The translations under genes and the position numbers were made by a program. The notes under the pieces were generated by a model that saw only the letters and a list, made by a program, of their open reading frames with translations, was not told where the DNA came from and did no database searches. Below are positions 1 to 7,085 of a DNA stretch of 12,672 nucleotides, piece by piece. This stretch comes from Chitinophagaceae bacterium UBA4857. Its GTDB lineage: Bacteria > Bacteroidota > Bacteroidia > Chitinophagales > Chitinophagaceae. The stretch lies in assembly GCA_002399735.1 (NCBI GenBank), contig DHEF01000056.1:68816-81487 (forward strand), written 5' to 3'. Positions within the stretch are counted from its first letter, which is position 1. Each line of letters begins with the position of its first letter.

Positions 1-92
1 CCCGACTTGTCGGTGGTACTGCAACAACGCGGAGCATCAATGAGGCTTATACAATAACTAATATCGAATTAATTCTATTGGGCAATATATAA
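1..92 (+). CDS. Possible 3' end of a truncated upstream gene
   Basis: Frame 3 is open from the window edge to a TAA at 90-92 and would encode 29 residues, ending ...EAYTITNIELILLGNI. The residue mix looks protein-like, but frame 1 is also open for 18 codons, so the reading frame is not certain. No family is recognised. If real, this would be the last gene before kduI, and its identity would show whether kduI belongs to a uronate operon. Confidence 0.3.
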   Translation, partial: RLVGGTATTRSINEAYTITNIELILLGNI

Positions 93-115
93 GCATCTTT
101 GCTTTTTCGTAAACT

Positions 116-147
116 CAAATTGTCTAATTAACTAATTATCTAATTGT
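116..147. repeat. 8-bp tandem repeat, four units
   Basis: Four consecutive 8-mers read CAAATTGT, CTAATTAA, CTAATTAT and CTAATTGT. They lie 112 bases before the kduI start. They belong with other short-period tandem arrays in the intergenic DNA of this window (1095-1154, 2046-2103, 4783-4810). No function is evident. Confidence 0.6.
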
Positions 148-208
148 TTTCGGGAACGTTGCCGGAATTATACAAAGCCCATAGCTTCTATACAAAAAAC
201 TTTAGGCT

Positions 209-216
209 TACATTTG
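209..216 (+). promoter_or_regulatory. Candidate -7 box for kduI
   Basis: TACATTTG matches the Bacteroidota primary-sigma -7 consensus TAnnTTTG exactly. It lies 42 bases before the kduI ATG, which would give a leader of roughly 35 nt. No convincing TTG -33 element is visible at the expected distance, so support is only the one box and its position. Confidence 0.3.
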
Positions 217-258
217 CCCAACTATCATTTAAGTATCATCATTCAAAAAAGTAACGAT

Positions 259-1089
259 ATGAAAGTCTTGCATCAAGTACACCCCGATGATTTTGTAAAC
301 TATACCACCCAACAAATACGAGATAAATTTTTATTGGAGAATTTAGTAAGTGCGGATAAAATTGAATGTGTGTATACCCATTACGATCGCATGATTGTTG
401 GCGCCGCCACACCGGTTAACAGTTCTTTAAAACTGGATACTTACGATAACTTAAAATCAGATTATTTTTTAGAGCGTCGTGAAATTGGCATTATCAATAT
501 TGCCGGTAATGGCACCATTACGGTAGATGGCGAAAAATTTGAATTAGAAAAGAAAGACTGTCTATACATTGGAAAAGGCAAACAAGATGTTGTTTTTGCC
601 AGCAATGACGCAGCTAACCCTGCTAAGTATATTTTATTTTCCTGCCCGGCGCATATGGAATACCCTACCCGTTTAATGAAACCATCAGAAGCATTACCTG
701 CCGAGTTAGGTAGCCTGGAAAATAATAACCACCGTGTCATTAATAAATATATTCACCTGGATGGTATTAGAAGTTGCCAGTTGGTATTAGGTGTAACATC
801 GTTTAAAGCAGGTAGCATCTGGAACACCATGCCACCGCATTTACATGACCGTCGCATGGAAAGTTATTTCTACTTTGATTTACCGGAAAACCAACGCATC
901 ATTCATTTCATGGGACAGCCACATGAAACACGTCATATTTTTCTGAATAACGAGCAAGCTATTTTATCACCAAGCTGGAGCATACACAGTGGCACAGCTA
1001 CTGCTAACTATTCGTTTATTTGGGCAATGGCCGGCGAAAATTTAGTGTTTACCGATATGGATCCGGTGCCAACTACGGAGTTACAATAA
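259..1089 (+). CDS. kduI: 5-dehydro-4-deoxy-D-glucuronate isomerase (KduI)
   Basis: This cytoplasmic isomerase (EC 5.3.1.17) converts 5-keto-4-deoxyuronate, released from unsaturated pectin or uronan oligosaccharides, to 2-keto-3-deoxy-gluconate precursors. The ATG at 259 gives 276 residues, close to the 278 of the E. coli enzyme as I recall it. A TTG at 214 would add 15 residues with no family counterpart. The double-cupin fold is indicated by SDYFLERREIGIINI near residues 67-81 and by the metal site in MPPHLHDRRMESYFYF: H194, H196, E201, with H243 in SWSIHSG. These are offset by two from the E. coli Zn ligands H196, H198, E203 and H245. The tail GENLVFTDMDPV also fits the family. The reductase gene kduD is not in the window; the gene stands alone before a convergent methyltransferase. 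Confidence 0.95.
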   Translation: MKVLHQVHPDDFVNYTTQQIRDKFLLENLVSADKIECVYTHYDRMIVGAATPVNSSLKLDTYDNLKSDYFLERREIGIINIAGNGTITVDGEKFELEKKDCLYIGKGKQDVVFASNDAANPAKYILFSCPAHMEYPTRLMKPSEALPAELGSLENNNHRVINKYIHLDGIRSCQLVLGVTSFKAGSIWNTMPPHLHDRRMESYFYFDLPENQRIIHFMGQPHETRHIFLNNEQAILSPSWSIHSGTATANYSFIWAMAGENLVFTDMDPVPTTELQ

Positions 1090-1094
1090 TTTTT

Positions 1095-1154
1095 AAGTTT
1101 CAGAGGTTCAAGAGGTTTAAAAAGTTCCAGAAGTTCAACGTTCAAAAGTTCAAA
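1095..1154. repeat. 9-bp tandem repeat, about 6.7 degenerate units
   Basis: Units in order are AAGTTTCAG, AGGTTCAAG, AGGTTTAAA, AAGTTCCAG, AAGTTCAAC, a shortened GTTCAA and AAGTTCAAA. The consensus is roughly RAGTTYMAR. The array begins six bases after the kduI stop codon. Confidence 0.65.
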
Positions 1155-1208
1155 GCTTTTAATACTATGGTGCGTATTGACTCACCATTTTTTTACCGCA
1201 GCATTTAA

Positions 1209-1407
1209 GGAGTTTTTCACAGAGGTACACGGAGTTTTTTACTTCATTGTCTAATGCTTCCGCAATGCTCCTAAGTTACGGAGTCCGTCATGCCGACTTT
1301 AGGAGGCATCTCCTGCTATAAAAAGGTTCGTGTATGTTTAGGAGACCTCTCCTTCGTCGAGGTGACAGCGTAATAGCAATCTTCTGTGTTACTCTGTGAA
1401 AAACCTC
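1209..1407. repeat. Palindromic intergenic element with nested inverted repeats
   Basis: The outer arms are 1209-1234 and 1382-1407, with a perfect 12-bp core TTTTTCACAGAG (1213-1224) against CTCTGTGAAAAA (1392-1403). A further related copy, CTCTATGTTACTCTG, follows from 1404. Inside, 1287-1314 and 1340-1366 form a second imperfect inverted repeat: GTCATGCCGACTTTAGGAGG against the complement of GGAGACCTCTCCTTCGTCGA. No open frame is present, so this resembles a non-coding REP- or MITE-like element. Such sequences are common in Bacteroidota intergenic DNA in my recollection, but copy number cannot be judged here. Confidence 0.55.
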
Positions 1408-1440
1408 TATGTTACTCTGTGTTACTAATAAGCTCAACAA

Positions 1441-2016
1441 TTAAATCTTCACCCAAAACTTTAATAGTTCATCCATATACGTTCCTACCACATGGTAATT
1501 GCGTGGTACATAAGTATCGTTACCATAAAAAGTAGCCAATCTTGTTCCGGATGGTAGCTTTTCTAATTGACGTAAAATATAAGCCTGGTACTGTTTGTAT
1601 AAACTTACCGATAGCGTTACCTTCTCATCAATACGTTCGTCAACAGCAATGTTTTCGTAAAAAGAGTTATAGAAATAAAAACTGTCGTAGTTCTTTAATG
1701 TAACGGTATTAATATCGCGGGCTTCAAAATGTACATTGGTTAGTTCCAGTTTAGCGGCACAATCTTTTGCAACCTGTACCAGATTTTCCCGAAATTCAAT
1801 ACCATAAAAATCTACATTGGCATGAAACATAGCACCTGTTAAACAAAACTTACCCACGCCACTACCAATATCCAGTATTTTAGTACCGGGCTGTACAGCT
1901 AAAAACTCTGCGGCACGGGCAGCTACATGCATGGGTGTCCAATGCCTGCCGGATAAAGCCCTTGCCCAATCCGGGAAAAGTGCCTCTAATTCTTTATCGT
2001 TATTTATTATTTTCAA
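1441..2016 (-). CDS. Class I SAM-dependent methyltransferase
   Basis: The 191-residue product has a Rossmann-type methyltransferase core. Motif I is ILDIGSGVGKFC (residues 47-58). The acidic residue binding the SAM ribose is E74 in YGIEFREN, and motif II/III is EARDI (98-102). The motif IV position reads FYFYNSFYENI (113-123), where NSFYE replaces the usual catalytic signature and somewhat resembles the NNF-type loop of DOT1-like protein methyltransferases. The substrate is therefore unknown. The start is TTG at 2014-2016: the frame has no ATG before residue 29, and starting there would remove the N-terminal helix ahead of the SAM site. No signal peptide is seen, so it should be cytoplasmic. 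It is transcribed alone, convergent with kduI and divergent from the TonB receptor. Confidence 0.8.
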   Translation of the reverse strand: MKIINNDKELEALFPDWARALSGRHWTPMHVAARAAEFLAVQPGTKILDIGSGVGKFCLTGAMFHANVDFYGIEFRENLVQVAKDCAAKLELTNVHFEARDINTVTLKNYDSFYFYNSFYENIAVDERIDEKVTLSVSLYKQYQAYILRQLEKLPSGTRLATFYGNDTYVPRNYHVVGTYMDELLKFWVKI

Positions 2017-2045
2017 TTGGCGTATAGTTGATATTTAATGGACTG

Positions 2046-2103
2046 GTGACAAGTGACAATGGACAATTAAAAAATTTGTCAACTGTCATTTGTCCATTGT
2101 CAA
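2046..2103. repeat. Heptamer arrays in inverted orientation (large hairpin)
   Basis: The left arm is three 7-mers (GTGACAA, GTGACAA, TGGACAA; 2046-2066). The right arm is four 7-mers of the complement (TTGTCAA, CTGTCAT, TTGTCCA, TTGTCAA; 2076-2103). A perfect 13-bp pairing joins 2054-2066 (TGACAATGGACAA) and 2090-2102, and other registers are possible because both arms are repetitive. It lies just upstream of the TTG start of the methyltransferase and upstream of the TonB receptor, so either transcript could carry it. Confidence 0.65.
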
Positions 2104-2116
2104 TTTAGTCTGCTTC

Positions 2117-2196
2117 CCTGTTGATTAGCGATATGCTGCTGAACGGAGCGTCGCAAGGGACGATCAATCAGGGCTATACAGCTGGTAACAAAATAA
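2117..2196 (+). repeat. Dispersed repeat, copy A
   Basis: This copy shares TGAACGGAGCGTCGCAA (2140-2156) and the following GGGACGATCAATCAGGG (2157-2173) with copy C at 7915-8004. GATTAGC (2123-2129) precedes a non-conserved 10-base core (2130-2139). It ends in GCTGGTAACAAAATAA (2181-2196), also matched near 7990, 8065 and 12612. Its ends, CCCTGTTGAT (2117-2126) and ATCAATCAGGG (2163-2173), form an imperfect inverted repeat with one bulged base. The TonB receptor ATG lies about 90 bases further on. Confidence 0.7.
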
Positions 2197-2287
2197 AAAT
2201 CACCCTACTAAATACGCCGGCAAATTACTCATTTTTAGCAATAGTATTTTATTGTGTAATATTGCTGTTAAACCGGTTACGCCACCC

Positions 2288-4771
2288 ATGAATTGTCGAC
2301 ATATATTTTCCGTCTGCTGCTTTTTATTACTTCACATTTTTGCCATTGGCCAAAAGAAAACGGCTATTGTAAGTGGTGTGGTAATTGACGAAAATGAGCA
2401 GCCTGTAAGCGGCGTATCGGTAATTATTCTGGGCCAGCAAGCAGGACAGACTACGAACGATTCAGGCAGTTTTCGTATTACGGCCGTAGCCGATAAAGCC
2501 TTTGCACTTGTTTTTAGCCACACCGCTTACCACAGCGTTCAAAAAAACTTTTTGTTAAGTGCCGATGAGCAGGAAACCATCACTATTATTTTAAGCAAGC
2601 GTGAAAATGTTTTAAAAGAAGTGGTTATTACCGATCAGCGTGAACGCCGTGAAGCAGGTTTGGTAAAGCTTAATCCCAAAACAGTTATCAATCTTCCATC
2701 GGTTACCATGGGGGTTGAAAATATGATTAAGATAATTGTGGGCAGCAATAACGAGCTTACATCGCAATACTCGGTACGTGGTGGCAGCTTTGATGAAAAC
2801 CTGATTTATGTAAACGACTTTGAAGTTTTTCGTCCGTACCTGATACGCAACGGACAACAAGAAGGATTGAGTTTTATTAATCCGGAGTTGGTACGCAACA
2901 TTAATTTTTACAACGGTGGTTTTTCCAACAAGTATGGCGATAAAATGAGTAGCGTGCTGGATATACAATATAAGACGCCTAAAAAATTTGGCGGCTCTGC
3001 TTATGTTGGTGTGTTGGAGCAAGGTTTACATGTAGAAGGTACCGGCTTAAATAACCGACTTACTTATTTATTTGGTGTACGTAACCGTAGCAACCGTAAT
3101 TTATTAAGCAGGCAGGAAACGCAGGGTAACTATGTACCATCATCGGCCGACGGGCAATTGTTGTTAAACTATCAGGTATCAAAAAAATGGCAGACAGAAT
3201 TGTTTACTAATTTTTCCCGTAGCAAGTTTTATTTACAACCGGAATTTAGTCAGTTAACCACATCTGTTTTCTCGCCATACTTTACCGCTAACCTTGGTTT
3301 AGATGTTTATTTTGAAGGTCAGGAAAAAGACCAATACACTACTAATATGGTAGGTATATCTGCCACCAATACCGTACATAAAAATCTTCGGTTAAAATGG
3401 ATGGCCTCCCGTTTTGAAAACGATGAAACTGAAAACATTGATATTGCCGGTGCATACTTATTTGGCGACCGGGATTTTGACCAAACACAACCAACTTTTG
3501 GCACTATCGTTAATCCTTTAGGCGCAGGTATTTTTCATAATTATTCCCGCAATACGTTAAACATAAAAAACTGGAATTTTTCGCATAAAGGAAATTATAC
3601 CCTAAACAACCATGCGGTACAATGGGGTTTGGGTTACGATAAAACTTTTATTAACGATAAAATGAACGAATGGGAATACCAGGATTCTGCCGGTTATTCC
3701 CTACCCTATAACCCTAACAGTATTCAGTTATCAAAAGTTATTAATTCACGGGCCTTGTTAGATATAAATAAATTCTCTGGTTACATACAAGACAATATTT
3801 TATTTGGCGATTCGCTGCAATCATTCACTTTATCAGGTGGACTTCGTTTTAATTACAACAGTTTAAACAAAGAGTTTTTATTATCGCCACGTTTGGCTGC
3901 CAGTTGGAAACCAAACTGGCAAAAAGATATTATCATACGTGCTGCTGCAGGTGCTTATCATCAGCCACCATTTTACCGTGAGTTGCGCCGCTACGATGGT
4001 ACGGTTAATACCAGTTTAAAAGCACAAAAAAGCTGGCAGGGTGTGTTAGGTTTCGATTACAATTTTACCGGTTGGAGCCGTCCCATGCGTTGGACAGTGG
4101 AAGGTTACTACAAACATATGACCGATGTGGTGCCCTACGATATTGACAATGTACGTGTCCGTTACTTTGGCGAAAACATGGCCAAGGCTTATGCGGTGGG
4201 AGTTGAATCACGTTTGTATGGCGAGTTAGTTAAAGATGCCGAAAGCTGGATTAGCATTGGCTTTATGCGTACCCGTGAAGATATAAAAGGTGATACTTAC
4301 AAAAACTATACACTGGACGATAACAATATTCCTATTGACAGTGTAACCGTTAACCAGGGTTGGTTACGCCGCCCTACTGACAGGCTGGTAACCTTTGGTA
4401 TGTTTTTTCAAGACTACCTGTCCACCAACAAAAATTTTAAAATGTATTTAAACCTGTTGTATGGCAGCAACCTGCCTTACAATATTCCCGGCAGTGTTAA
4501 GTACCGCAATGCCATGCAAATACCGCAGTATATACGTGCCGATATTGGTTTTAGTTATCTGTTACTGGATAGTGATCGCAGCAAACGCCGAAGCCATAGT
4601 CCGTTTAAAAGCTTCGATAATATTTGGGCAACGCTGGAAGTGTTCAACATCATCGACAGAGACAATACCATCTCCTATTTGTTGATTAAAGATTTTTCCA
4701 ACACCACTTATTTAATGCCAAACCGATTAACACCACGATTGATTAATTTTAAAATAGTGGCACGCTGGTAA
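2288..4771 (+). CDS. TonB-dependent outer-membrane receptor with carboxypeptidase-like N-terminal domain
   Basis: The ATG at 2288 gives 827 residues beginning with a signal peptide (MNCRHIFSVCCFLLLHIFAIGQ, cleavage near residue 22). A TTG at 2252 would put 12 non-signal residues in front and is rejected. Residues 24-105 form a carboxypeptidase-regulatory-like beta-sandwich typical of Bacteroidota receptors (SGVVIDENEQPVSGVSVII). LKEVVITDQ (109-117) sits at the usual TonB-box/linker position. The plug spans about 125-230, with YSVRGGSFDENLIYVND at 161-177. The rest is the 22-strand barrel, ending in ...INFKIVARW with the C-terminal aromatic residue used by the BAM machinery. No SusD-like lipoprotein follows, so it is a lone importer rather than a SusC/SusD pair. 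The substrate cannot be read from sequence. Confidence 0.92.
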   Translation: MNCRHIFSVCCFLLLHIFAIGQKKTAIVSGVVIDENEQPVSGVSVIILGQQAGQTTNDSGSFRITAVADKAFALVFSHTAYHSVQKNFLLSADEQETITIILSKRENVLKEVVITDQRERREAGLVKLNPKTVINLPSVTMGVENMIKIIVGSNNELTSQYSVRGGSFDENLIYVNDFEVFRPYLIRNGQQEGLSFINPELVRNINFYNGGFSNKYGDKMSSVLDIQYKTPKKFGGSAYVGVLEQGLHVEGTGLNNRLTYLFGVRNRSNRNLLSRQETQGNYVPSSADGQLLLNYQVSKKWQTELFTNFSRSKFYLQPEFSQLTTSVFSPYFTANLGLDVYFEGQEKDQYTTNMVGISATNTVHKNLRLKWMASRFENDETENIDIAGAYLFGDRDFDQTQPTFGTIVNPLGAGIFHNYSRNTLNIKNWNFSHKGNYTLNNHAVQWGLGYDKTFINDKMNEWEYQDSAGYSLPYNPNSIQLSKVINSRALLDINKFSGYIQDNILFGDSLQSFTLSGGLRFNYNSLNKEFLLSPRLAASWKPNWQKDIIIRAAAGAYHQPPFYRELRRYDGTVNTSLKAQKSWQGVLGFDYNFTGWSRPMRWTVEGYYKHMTDVVPYDIDNVRVRYFGENMAKAYAVGVESRLYGELVKDAESWISIGFMRTREDIKGDTYKNYTLDDNNIPIDSVTVNQGWLRRPTDRLVTFGMFFQDYLSTNKNFKMYLNLLYGSNLPYNIPGSVKYRNAMQIPQYIRADIGFSYLLLDSDRSKRRSHSPFKSFDNIWATLEVFNIIDRDNTISYLLIKDFSNTTYLMPNRLTPRLINFKIVARW

Positions 4772-4782
4772 CACTTAAAACA

Positions 4783-4810
4783 GTTAATGGTTAATAGTTC
4801 ATTGTTAATC
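4783..4810. repeat. 7-bp tandem repeat, four units
   Basis: Units are GTTAATG, GTTAATA, GTTCATT and GTTAATC, followed by a decayed GTTTTTT. It starts 11 bases after the receptor stop codon. The 7-bp period equals that of the unrelated arrays at 2046-2103. Confidence 0.6.
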
Positions 4811-4864
4811 GTTTTTTAGCCCATGCCTTTTCTACTTACAACTTATAAGTCAAAACTTATTGGG

Positions 4865-4979
4865 GGCTGTCGGCAGTAGTAACTGCCGGTCAGCAGCAGT
4901 TCCCGCCTTCTGTAGTAGTGCAATGCCATGCTGCAAAGCCCGCACACATATTGCAGCTACTACTGCCAGTCGGGCAGCC
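4865..4979. repeat. GC-rich nested palindromic element
   Basis: The outer arms are 4865-4881 (GGCTG, then GGCAGTAGTA) and about 4958-4979, whose complement reads GGCTGCCCGACTGGCAGTAGTA. An inner pair is GTAGTAGTGCAAT (4912-4924) with ATTGCAGCTACTAC (4950-4963), one base bulged. A 7-bp hairpin CGGCAGT/ACTGCCG (4871-4877, 4882-4888) competes with the outer stem. The base composition is clearly richer in GC than its flanks. There is no coding potential; a MITE- or REP-type element is the likeliest explanation. Confidence 0.55.
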
Positions 4980-5013
4980 TTTGGTTTGTAGAATATATAT
5001 TGAGCAGTTTGAT

Positions 5014-5076
5014 AAACCGTTAAAACGGTTTAAGTATGGCTTTTCTTCATAGCCCACGATTTAAACCGTGGGCTAT
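5014..5076. repeat. Paired perfect hairpins
   Basis: Stem 1 is AAACCGTT (5014-5021) with AACGGTTT (5024-5031). Stem 2 is ATAGCCCACG (5049-5058) with CGTGGGCTAT (5067-5076) around the loop ATTTAAAC. Both are perfect, and they share the motif AAACCG. No T-run follows either. I recall similar GCCCACG...CGTGGGC sequences as dispersed repeats in Bacteroidota, but cannot verify copy number here. Confidence 0.6.
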
Positions 5077-5159
5077 AGATTTATTATTTTGCTTAATGAA
5101 TTTATCCATTTTTTACTCACCCTTATAATAAACCTCAGCATGGATTTTGTTGATTAAAT

Positions 5160-5810
5160 TTGATATTGATTTCATTACTTGACAATCTAATTCCATTGCT
5201 ACAACAAACATTTATACAACTATTGTCCAGCTATACCAACAATGATACTTTGGTAAATAAACTATGGAATGAAATAGAAGAAAACTATTCCGGTAAAAAA
5301 AGACATTACCATACGTTACAACACCTGCAACATTTATTAACACAATTACAAGCAGTACAAGCAAACATAAATAACTGGAACACTATTTTGTTTACGTTAT
5401 TTTACCACGATGTTATTTATCATGCTTCCAAATCTGACAATGAAGAAAAAAGTGCAGCACTGGCAAAAGAAAGAATGCGGGAAATTGGTGTTGAAAAGCA
5501 AATCGTAGATGCATGTATAAACCAGATTTTAGCCACAAAATCGCATACTATTTCCACAAATAGCGACACCAATTATTTTACCGATGCAGATCTTTCTATC
5601 TTAGGTCAACCTTGGAAAATTTATGAACAGTATTATAAAAATGTAAGAAAGGAATACAGTATTTATCCCAACATTTTATACAACCCCGGCCGTAAAAAAG
5701 TATTGCAGCATTTTTTACAAATGCAGCGAATTTTTAAGACGGATTACTTTTACCAACAGTTTGAAATAAAAGCCCGGCAAAACCTGCAACAGGAAAAGGA
5801 TTTACTTTAG
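5160..5810 (+). CDS. HD-superfamily metal-dependent phosphohydrolase (predicted)
   Basis: The 216-residue cytoplasmic protein resembles the predicted metal-dependent HD phosphohydrolases of the COG4339 type. Visible metal-site features are RHYHTLQHL (residues 48-56), the HD pair H83-D84 in LFYHDVIYH, and a distal aspartate in TDADLSILG (D142 or D144). The N-x-Y-x-x-P-G-R-K stretch near 171-180 is also typical. No nucleotide-binding or synthetase domain is fused, so it is not a full (p)ppGpp enzyme. The substrate is unknown. The start is uncertain: the frame has no suitable ATG, and TTG occurs at 5160, 5166 and 5196. Family members I recall begin close to QQTFIQLL, which favours TTG 5196 as much as 5160. 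It is a single gene, 288 bases before phoH. Confidence 0.75.
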   Translation: MILISLLDNLIPLLQQTFIQLLSSYTNNDTLVNKLWNEIEENYSGKKRHYHTLQHLQHLLTQLQAVQANINNWNTILFTLFYHDVIYHASKSDNEEKSAALAKERMREIGVEKQIVDACINQILATKSHTISTNSDTNYFTDADLSILGQPWKIYEQYYKNVRKEYSIYPNILYNPGRKKVLQHFLQMQRIFKTDYFYQQFEIKARQNLQQEKDLL

Positions 5811-5967
5811 TAATTTTCTAACAGTACAATGTGAACAAATTGTTTCGTTAGCTGTTGTTGGGCGGCGTTTTTACGAATATCTCCCCTATGCCAAATGCAT
5901 ATTTCTACTTAAAAAAAAATTAACAATTGTGCATAAGTTATACTAGGGAATTACCGACTAAATAAAT

Positions 5968-5975
5968 TAAATTTG
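5968..5975 (+). promoter_or_regulatory. Candidate -7 box for phoH
   Basis: TAAATTTG is an exact match to TAnnTTTG. It would start transcription near 5982 and leave a leader of about 115 nt before the phoH TTG. No clear TTG -33 element is seen 19-21 bases upstream, so the call rests on one box. Confidence 0.3.
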
Positions 5976-5990
5976 GAATCAAAGGGTAAG

Positions 5991-6009
5991 CTTTAGCAGC
6001 AAGCTAAAG
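5991..6009 (+). promoter_or_regulatory. Hairpin in the presumed phoH leader
   Basis: CTTTAGC (5991-5997) pairs perfectly with GCTAAAG (6003-6009) around a 5-nt loop. It begins about 9 nt after the predicted transcription start. A CCGG...CCGGTTTT segment follows in 6024-6046. It could be a leader structure, but no known riboswitch is recognised. Confidence 0.3.
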
Positions 6010-6098
6010 ACGCTAACTTAAGCCCGGTATACTCTTGCCGGTTTTATAAAAATAAATGCTGTTTTGCGATTAGAAGCAGTATTAAAACTGATACAACA

Positions 6099-7073
6099 TT
6101 GACTGACGCAATTATTAACCTGGAAACCGTTAATCCCATTGAATTTTTTGGTGTAAACAACGGAAAACTTGACCTGTTAAAAAGAAAATTCCCATTACTT
6201 AAAATTTTATCCCGCGGTACACAATTAAAGTTAAGCGGATCCCCGGAGCAGATTGGAACAGCAAGAGAAAAGATTGAATTAATTGTTTCTTACCTGGAGC
6301 GCAACGGCCATATGAGCGACAATTATTTTGAACAGGTATTAGGAGGCGATGATACAGAAGTGGTTGACAATTTTGTTGAACGTAATCCTAATGAAGTATT
6401 GGTTTTTGGTCCTAACGGAAAATCAGTTAGGGCACGTACGGCCAACCAGAAAAAAATGGTGGTAGAGGCCGATAAAAATGATATAGTTTTTGCCATTGGT
6501 CCTGCCGGTACCGGTAAAACTTACACAGCGGTAGCTTTGGCCGTAAGAGCCTTAAAAAACAAAGCGGTTAAAAAAATTATTTTAACCCGTCCAGCGGTTG
6601 AAGCGGGTGAAAGTCTTGGTTTTTTACCCGGTGATTTAAAAGAAAAGATTGACCCGTATTTAAGGCCATTATACGATGCACTGGACGATATGATACCTGC
6701 CGATAAATTGGGGTATTATATGACCACCAGAACCATTGAAATTGCGCCGTTGGCCTATATGCGTGGCCGTACATTGGATAATGCATTTATAATTTTGGAC
6801 GAAGCACAAAATGCGACCGACTTACAATTAAAAATGTTTTTAACCCGTATTGGAGCCAGCGCCAAAGCCATTATTACCGGCGATATGACGCAGGTGGATT
6901 TACCCCGCAACCAACGAAGCGGTTTGCAAACTGCGGTACGCATTTTGCGTAATATTGATGGTATTGGTCATATTGAGTTGGATGAGGAAGATGTGGTAAG
7001 ACATCGTTTGGTAAAACACATCTTAAAAGCTTACAATGCCGAGCATGAAAGAAATACCGATCAAAGGCCTTAA
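6099..7073 (+). CDS. phoH: PhoH family P-loop ATPase
   Basis: This is the 324-residue cytoplasmic PhoH/PhoL-type protein, an ATPase linked in other bacteria to RNA metabolism together with YbeY and RNase genes. Residues 1-90 are the N-terminal region with a KH-like stretch (KILSRGTQLKLSG). The Walker A motif GPAGTGKT is at 134-141, the family signature TRPAVEAGESLGFLPGDL at 163-180 and Walker B FIILDEAQN at 230-238, followed by TGDMTQVDLPR (260-270). The start is TTG at 6099: the first in-frame methionine is residue 72, and the intervening NLETVNPIEFFGVNNGKLDLL is conserved in Bacteroidota PhoH as I recall it. No ybeY neighbour is present. A strong intrinsic terminator closes the gene, so it is probably monocistronic. 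Confidence 0.93.
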   Translation: MTDAIINLETVNPIEFFGVNNGKLDLLKRKFPLLKILSRGTQLKLSGSPEQIGTAREKIELIVSYLERNGHMSDNYFEQVLGGDDTEVVDNFVERNPNEVLVFGPNGKSVRARTANQKKMVVEADKNDIVFAIGPAGTGKTYTAVALAVRALKNKAVKKIILTRPAVEAGESLGFLPGDLKEKIDPYLRPLYDALDDMIPADKLGYYMTTRTIEIAPLAYMRGRTLDNAFIILDEAQNATDLQLKMFLTRIGASAKAIITGDMTQVDLPRNQRSGLQTAVRILRNIDGIGHIELDEEDVVRHRLVKHILKAYNAEHERNTDQRP

Positions 7074-7085
7074 ACAAAATAGACT

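Larger units (their letters stand above)
1090..1440. other. Convergent intergenic region, repeat-rich, no gene seen
   Basis: This 351-base gap between the kduI and methyltransferase stop codons holds a 9-bp tandem array (1095-1154), an outer inverted repeat (1209-1234 with 1382-1407) and an inner inverted repeat (1287-1314 with 1340-1366). A frame open at 1020-1208 is low-complexity translation of the tandem repeat. No coding signal or classical U-tract terminator is seen, but the paired arms could halt transcription from both sides. Confidence 0.6.
4772..5159. other. Intergenic region, three palindromic or tandem elements, no gene seen
   Basis: This 388-base gap contains a heptamer tandem array (4783-4810), a GC-rich nested palindrome (4865-4979) and two adjacent perfect hairpins (5014-5031, 5049-5076). 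No plausible open frame was found. No T-run follows any of the stems, so none is a standard intrinsic terminator, although the cluster may still define the 3' end of the receptor transcript. Confidence 0.6.

Noticed and set aside
2612..3022. A 136-codon minus-strand frame inside the TonB receptor gene
   Set aside because: The receptor reading is supported by plug-domain motifs across the same bases; the antisense product has no recognisable features.
2288..4771. A SusC/SusD polysaccharide-utilisation locus linked to kduI
   Set aside because: No SusD-like lipoprotein or glycan-active enzyme follows the receptor, and kduI is separated from it by a convergent gene and long repeat spacers.
4871..4888. 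Intrinsic terminator for the TonB receptor
   Set aside because: The 7-bp stem has no T-run after it and lies inside a larger repeat element, so it is listed as a repeat instead.
6099..6101. ATG at 6056 as the phoH start
   Set aside because: It is in a different reading frame from phoH (43 bases before the TTG).
6577..7077. Three minus-strand frames of 62-69 codons within phoH
   Set aside because: All are antisense to conserved PhoH motifs and have no features of their own.
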